From the NCBI GenBank assembly GCA_948517135.1, contig CAORJJ010000075.1:1-9838 (forward strand): DNA of 9,838 nucleotides, in the 5' to 3' direction. A model generated the notes under the pieces. That model did not search any database, was not told where the DNA came from, and saw only the letters and a program-made list of their open reading frames with translations. Origin of the DNA: an uncultured Clostridia bacterium (lineage in GTDB: Bacteria > Bacillota > Clostridia > TANB77 > CAG-508). The translations under genes and the position numbers were made by a program. Shown here piece after piece: positions 7,132-9,838 of this stretch; position 1 is the stretch's first letter; every line of letters starts with the position of its first letter.

Positions 7132-9838
7132 ATGAAAAAGAAGCTAATGATTTTTTCAGTAATAATAACATTGTTAATTACTGGAATGTTGATATTTTGT
7201 AGTGAAAATATTGCAACTACTATAATTAGTAATTCTGAAAAAAAATTTAAAAAAGGAACAATTGAAACAAATTTTTCTACAGATAATGAAGAGCCATTAG
7301 AAAATGCAATTTCAGAAGATAATACTATGAAAATAGAAGTTACAAAATATTTAGAACTTTCTACTAGTGAAGAATATTTTGATGACTATTTTTCGTATAC
7401 TCAAAATGAAGATTGCTACTTAATATTAAAACAAAATGGTAAACAAGTATGGCAAGAACCTCTGAGAATAAGGAAAGAAAATGGAAAGTTGGTTAAAGAA
7501 TATAATTTTGATTTTAAAAGTTGGCCAATTAAGGATTCTAATGGAACTCCATATATTTATCAAGTAGATGAGAAAATTGGTACAAAATATAGTAGTTATA
7601 TGCCTGATAGATATGTATATGGAATGTATTGCAGTGCTATTGAAAGTCATAATACAACAAATGGTATAAAATTTTCTGTAAGAAATTATGCTTATAGACG
7701 ATATCAAGGTATGGATCCAGGGCCAGTTCAAAAACAAGTATATGTTGAGAAAAGATGGGAAGGAGAAATTACACCAGATACAAGACCTGATAGGGTTGAA
7801 GTCGATATAAAAAATACAGCTTTTTTGTCTGGTCAGGTACTTAAATTTTCTGGTAGTAGTGATAAAACATCGCTTTTTGCATATCCATCTTATGCAACTG
7901 CTTATGAATATATGTTTATTAAAGGTGAATGGATTGTTGAAGAAAAAGATGTACCTGGATATGAAATGTCATATGAAATTAAACAAATAGGAAATAGTGA
8001 GTATAAGTTTTTTATTACTAATACATTTACAAATAAAAGAGATATTAATGTTACTAAAGTATGGAATGATGAGGGAAATGCTGGAAAAAGACCAACCACT
8101 ATACATGTAGATTTGTTAAGAGATGGAGAAATAATAGATTCCAAAGATATAAATTATTATATGAATTGGAAATATACTTTTGAAGATTTACCATTTATGG
8201 AAGATGGTACAGTTGGTAGTGATTATGAGTATGGACATATATTTAATTATACTTTACAAGAAAGACCTGTACCAGGTTATATTACTGAATATGATAATGA
8301 GAATTTTATTATTACTAATACATATAAGGAAGGTTATAAAATTGAAGGCAAAAAAACTTGGGAAGATTCAGGTTATCAATCACAAAGACCATCTGAAATT
8401 ACAGTACATCTTTATAAAGATGGAGAAGAAATTGCTCAAACAACAACAGATTCATCTAAACAGTGGAAATATTCTTTCACAGATTTAGTATATGGAGACG
8501 AAGAGACAGGACAACCATATAAATATACTATAAAAGAAGATCCAATAGAAGGATATTTTCCAGTATATAATGGCTATAATATTACAAATAAAATAAATAA
8601 AAAGAATATAACTTCTTTTAAAACTTGGAAAGATACAGGTCATTCGGAAGAAAGACCTGAAAAAATAGTAATAGAACTTTTAAGAGATGGTGAAAAAATT
8701 GATGAAATTGAAACATCATCTGCTAAGAGCTGGAAAGCTTCTTTTAATAATCTACCAATAGGAGAAGATGGTTTTACTAATTCAGGTAAAGAGATTGGTT
8801 ATGAGTTTAAATATACAGTTAGAGAAAAGCCAGTAGAAGGATATATAACTAAATATACAGGTTATAATATTACAAATGAGTATAATAGAAAAGATATATC
8901 AGGAATTAAGATATGGAATGATGCTGGTTATGAAGAAGAAAGACCAGCAGAAATAGTAATAGAACTTTTAAGAGATGGAGAAAAAGTTGATGAAACAGCA
9001 ACTAATGCTGAAAAAGAATGGAGATATACATTTTCAAATGTACCAATAAAAGAAAATGGATTAATAGGTAGTGATAAAGAAATTGATTATGAGTTCGAAT
9101 ATACAGTTAGAGAAAAAACGTTAGATAGATATGTAGCTACTTATAATGGTTATGAAATAACAAATACACATGAAGTAGAAAAAGTCTCTATTGAAGGAAA
9201 TAAAACATGGAATGACAATAATAACCAAGATGGAGTAAGACCAAACACAATCACAATAAATTTACTTGCAAATGGAGAAAAAGTAGATAGTAAACAAGTA
9301 ACAGAAAACGAAGAATGGAAATGGAACTTTGAAAACTTAGACAAATATAAAAATGGAACAGAAATTGTATACACAATAACAGAAGATGAAGTAGAAGGAT
9401 ACACAGCTCAAGTAAATGGTTATAACGTAACAAATACACATACACCAGGAGAAACAGTAAAAACAGTACAAAAAATATGGGAAGATAATAACAACCAAGA
9501 TGGAATAAGACCAGAAAGTATAGAAGTACAACTATTATCAAATGGAGAAGTATGTGGAGATAAAGTAACATTAAGTGAAGAAAACGAATGGGAATATACA
9601 TGGGAAAGATTGCCTGAGAAAAAAGATGGAGTAAAAATCGAGTATACACTAGAAGAAATAGGCGAAGTCCCAGGTTATGAAGTATCTTATGATAATGAGT
9701 CATTTATAATAACAAATACACATAATCCAGAAAAGATAGAAGTAAGTGGAACAAAAACATGGGAAGACAATAATAATCAAGATGGAGTAAGACCAAACAC
9801 AATCACAATAAATTTACTTGCAAATGGAGAAAAAGTAG
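7132..9838 (+). CDS. Exported surface protein with tandem Cna_B repeats (3' end outside window)
   Basis: One frame stays open for 902 codons from the ATG at 7132 to the window edge, so the C-terminus, where an LPxTG-type sortase signal would be expected, is not visible. AGGGAG (7117-7122) sets the start. Residues 5-22 are a hydrophobic export signal. LIFC (20-23) is a poor lipobox, so a lipoprotein is unlikely. Residues 26-65 are a polar linker. Residues 66-198 are a domain I do not recognise, rich in Tyr and charged residues, with two cysteines (C95, C167). Residues 199-302 are a degenerate Cna_B-like domain. Six full Cna_B domains follow from residue 303 and a seventh begins at 865. Each has the K-x-W opening, an RP turn, a YT(I/V/L)xE strand and a final ITNT-like strand, matching the Lys-Glu-Asn set that forms isopeptide bonds. 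Such beta-sandwiches form rigid, protease-resistant stalks that hold an adhesive tip away from the wall. Role as adhesin or stalk is inferred. Codon usage changes at about 9172. Confidence 0.9.
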   Translation, partial: MKKKLMIFSVIITLLITGMLIFCSENIATTIISNSEKKFKKGTIETNFSTDNEEPLENAISEDNTMKIEVTKYLELSTSEEYFDDYFSYTQNEDCYLILKQNGKQVWQEPLRIRKENGKLVKEYNFDFKSWPIKDSNGTPYIYQVDEKIGTKYSSYMPDRYVYGMYCSAIESHNTTNGIKFSVRNYAYRRYQGMDPGPVQKQVYVEKRWEGEITPDTRPDRVEVDIKNTAFLSGQVLKFSGSSDKTSLFAYPSYATAYEYMFIKGEWIVEEKDVPGYEMSYEIKQIGNSEYKFFITNTFTNKRDINVTKVWNDEGNAGKRPTTIHVDLLRDGEIIDSKDINYYMNWKYTFEDLPFMEDGTVGSDYEYGHIFNYTLQERPVPGYITEYDNENFIITNTYKEGYKIEGKKTWEDSGYQSQRPSEITVHLYKDGEEIAQTTTDSSKQWKYSFTDLVYGDEETGQPYKYTIKEDPIEGYFPVYNGYNITNKINKKNITSFKTWKDTGHSEERPEKIVIELLRDGEKIDEIETSSAKSWKASFNNLPIGEDGFTNSGKEIGYEFKYTVREKPVEGYITKYTGYNITNEYNRKDISGIKIWNDAGYEEERPAEIVIELLRDGEKVDETATNAEKEWRYTFSNVPIKENGLIGSDKEIDYEFEYTVREKTLDRYVATYNGYEITNTHEVEKVSIEGNKTWNDNNNQDGVRPNTITINLLANGEKVDSKQVTENEEWKWNFENLDKYKNGTEIVYTITEDEVEGYTAQVNGYNVTNTHTPGETVKTVQKIWEDNNNQDGIRPESIEVQLLSNGEVCGDKVTLSEENEWEYTWERLPEKKDGVKIEYTLEEIGEVPGYEVSYDNESFIITNTHNPEKIEVSGTKTWEDNNNQDGVRPNTITINLLANGEKV
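7735..8037 (+). repeat. Degenerate Cna_B-like domain (unit 0)
   Basis: Residues about 202-302. It keeps the Cna_B skeleton: VEKRW (205-209) as first strand, TRPDRVEVDI as the RP turn, WIVEEKDVPGYEMSY as the E strand, and FFITNTF (293-299) as last strand. The expected isopeptide triad is K207, E271 and N297. The middle (residues 228-262) diverges strongly and lacks the LLRDGE-type strand. Confidence 0.6.
8038..8325 (+). repeat. Cna_B repeat 1 (96 residues)
   Basis: Residues 303-398. It opens INVTKVWND and has KRPTTIHVDLLRDGE, WKYTFEDLP, YTLQERPVPGY and IITNTY. Predicted isopeptide residues are K309, E377 and N396. Confidence 0.88.
8326..8592 (+). repeat. Cna_B repeat 2 (89 residues)
   Basis: Residues 399-487. 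It opens IEGKKTWEDSG and has QRPSEITVHLYKDGE, WKYSFTDL, YTIKEDPIEGY and NITNK. It lacks the short insertion after the WKYSF strand seen in repeats 1, 3 and 4. Confidence 0.88.
8593..8883 (+). repeat. Cna_B repeat 3 (97 residues)
   Basis: Residues 488-584. It opens ITSFKTWKDTG and has ERPEKIVIELLRDGE, WKASFNNLP, YTVREKPVEGY and NITNEY. It is closest to repeat 4: bases 8663-8690 are identical to 8951-8978 (28 bases, offset 288). Confidence 0.88.
8884..9171 (+). repeat. Cna_B repeat 4 (96 residues)
   Basis: Residues 585-680. It opens ISGIKIWNDAG and has ERPAEIVIELLRDGE, WRYTFSNVP, YTVREKTLDRY and EITNTH. The usual GY after the E strand is RY here. It is the last unit in the T-ending codon style of the first half of the gene. 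Confidence 0.88.
9172..9441 (+). repeat. Cna_B repeat 5 (90 residues)
   Basis: Residues 681-770. It opens IEGNKTWNDNNNQDG and has VRPNTITINLLANGE, WKWNFENLDKY, YTITEDEVEGY and NVTNTH. This is the textbook Cna_B form with the NNNQDG loop that repeats 1-4 lack. C-ending codons (AAC, GAC, TAC) become common here. Confidence 0.88.
9226..9286 (+). repeat. 61-bp exact direct repeat, copy A (in Cna_B repeat 5)
   Basis: It is identical base for base to 9778-9838, starting CAAGATGGAGTAAGACC. Adding 30 bases upstream (9196-9225 against 9748-9777) extends the match to 91 bases with five differences. The offset is 552 bases, two Cna_B units. Confidence 0.95.
9442..9723 (+). repeat. Cna_B repeat 6 (94 residues)
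   Basis: Residues 771-864. It opens VQKIWEDNNNQDG and has IRPESIEVQLLSNGE, WEYTWERLPEK, YTLEEIGEVPGY and IITNTH. It carries one cysteine (VCGD), unusual within these units. Confidence 0.88.
9724..9838 (+). repeat. Cna_B repeat 7, truncated by the window edge
   Basis: It opens IEVSGTKTWEDNNNQDGVRP and continues into the LLANGEKV strand, where the window ends in frame. It is almost a copy of the start of repeat 5. Confidence 0.85.
9778..9838 (+). repeat. 61-bp exact direct repeat, copy B (in Cna_B repeat 7, reaches window edge)
   Basis: Partner of 9226-9286. Identity is unbroken up to the last base of the window, so the true repeat is probably longer. Confidence 0.95.

Noticed and set aside
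7152..7203. Lipoprotein signal peptide for the Cna_B protein
   Set aside because: The cysteine at residue 23 follows Leu-Ile-Phe; the large Phe at -1 breaks the lipobox rule (Gly/Ala/Ser expected).
8180..8488. Plus-strand open frame within the Cna_B gene
   Set aside because: It is out of frame with the continuous 902-codon reading frame and composed of low-complexity Ile/Lys/Leu sequence.
9251..9703. Long open frame antisense to the Cna_B repeats (also shorter ones at 9150-9404 and 9337-9531)
   Set aside because: It mirrors the repetitive, stop-poor coding strand, gives a Leu/Phe/Tyr-rich product without domain signs, and has no ribosome site. The sense frame is clearly the real gene.
8038..9838. 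CRISPR array or DNA satellite
   Set aside because: The periodicity of 267-291 bases is that of protein domains in one open frame. DNA identity is low between most units, and there are no short constant repeats with spacers.

Overview
The window is a very AT-rich piece of chromosome. The gene set points to a low-G+C, endospore-forming Firmicute of the class Clostridia, possibly an uncultured gut lineage. The evidence is a BofC-type sporulation protein behind what looks like a forespore sigma-G promoter, a ClpE-like Clp ATPase with an N-terminal zinc finger, an RsiV-like/YibE-F pair, and a Gram-positive Cna_B repeat surface protein. The species cannot be named from the sequence.

Layout, left to right. 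Positions 2-1495 (+) hold the C-terminal part of ComEC, the DNA-uptake channel, cut by the left edge: the end of its membrane channel plus the complete metallo-beta-lactamase-like domain. Positions 1577-2131 (+) encode a BofC-like exported protein. It is preceded by an exact sigma-G-type promoter placed so close that the mRNA would be essentially leaderless. A GC-rich hairpin at 2136-2165 separates it from the convergent clpE-like gene (4504-2177, -). The divergent region 4505-4748 carries a promoter for each direction. Positions 4749-5624 and 5639-6877 (+) form a two-gene operon, a membrane-anchored RsiV/DUF3298-like protein followed by a YibE/F-family membrane protein, closed by a hairpin-plus-T-tract terminator at 6884-6915.

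From 7132 to the right edge one reading frame stays open for 902 codons. It encodes an exported protein with an unrecognised N-terminal region, one degenerate Cna_B-like domain, six complete Cna_B repeats and the start of a seventh. It is the largest and least ordinary gene here. Its first four repeats and its last ones differ clearly in sequence type and codon usage, and a 61-bp exact duplication with a 552-bp offset reaches the window edge. This indicates a surface protein that grows and changes by repeat recombination.

Functionally these are separate units: DNA uptake (ComEC), a late forespore checkpoint (BofC), protein quality control (ClpE with ClpP), an envelope operon of unknown role, and a surface adhesin or stalk. 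I saw no RNA gene, CRISPR array, insertion sequence or phage gene. No wholly new multi-gene system is evident. The most rewarding leads are the sigma-G/leaderless arrangement of bofC and the mosaic Cna_B array.
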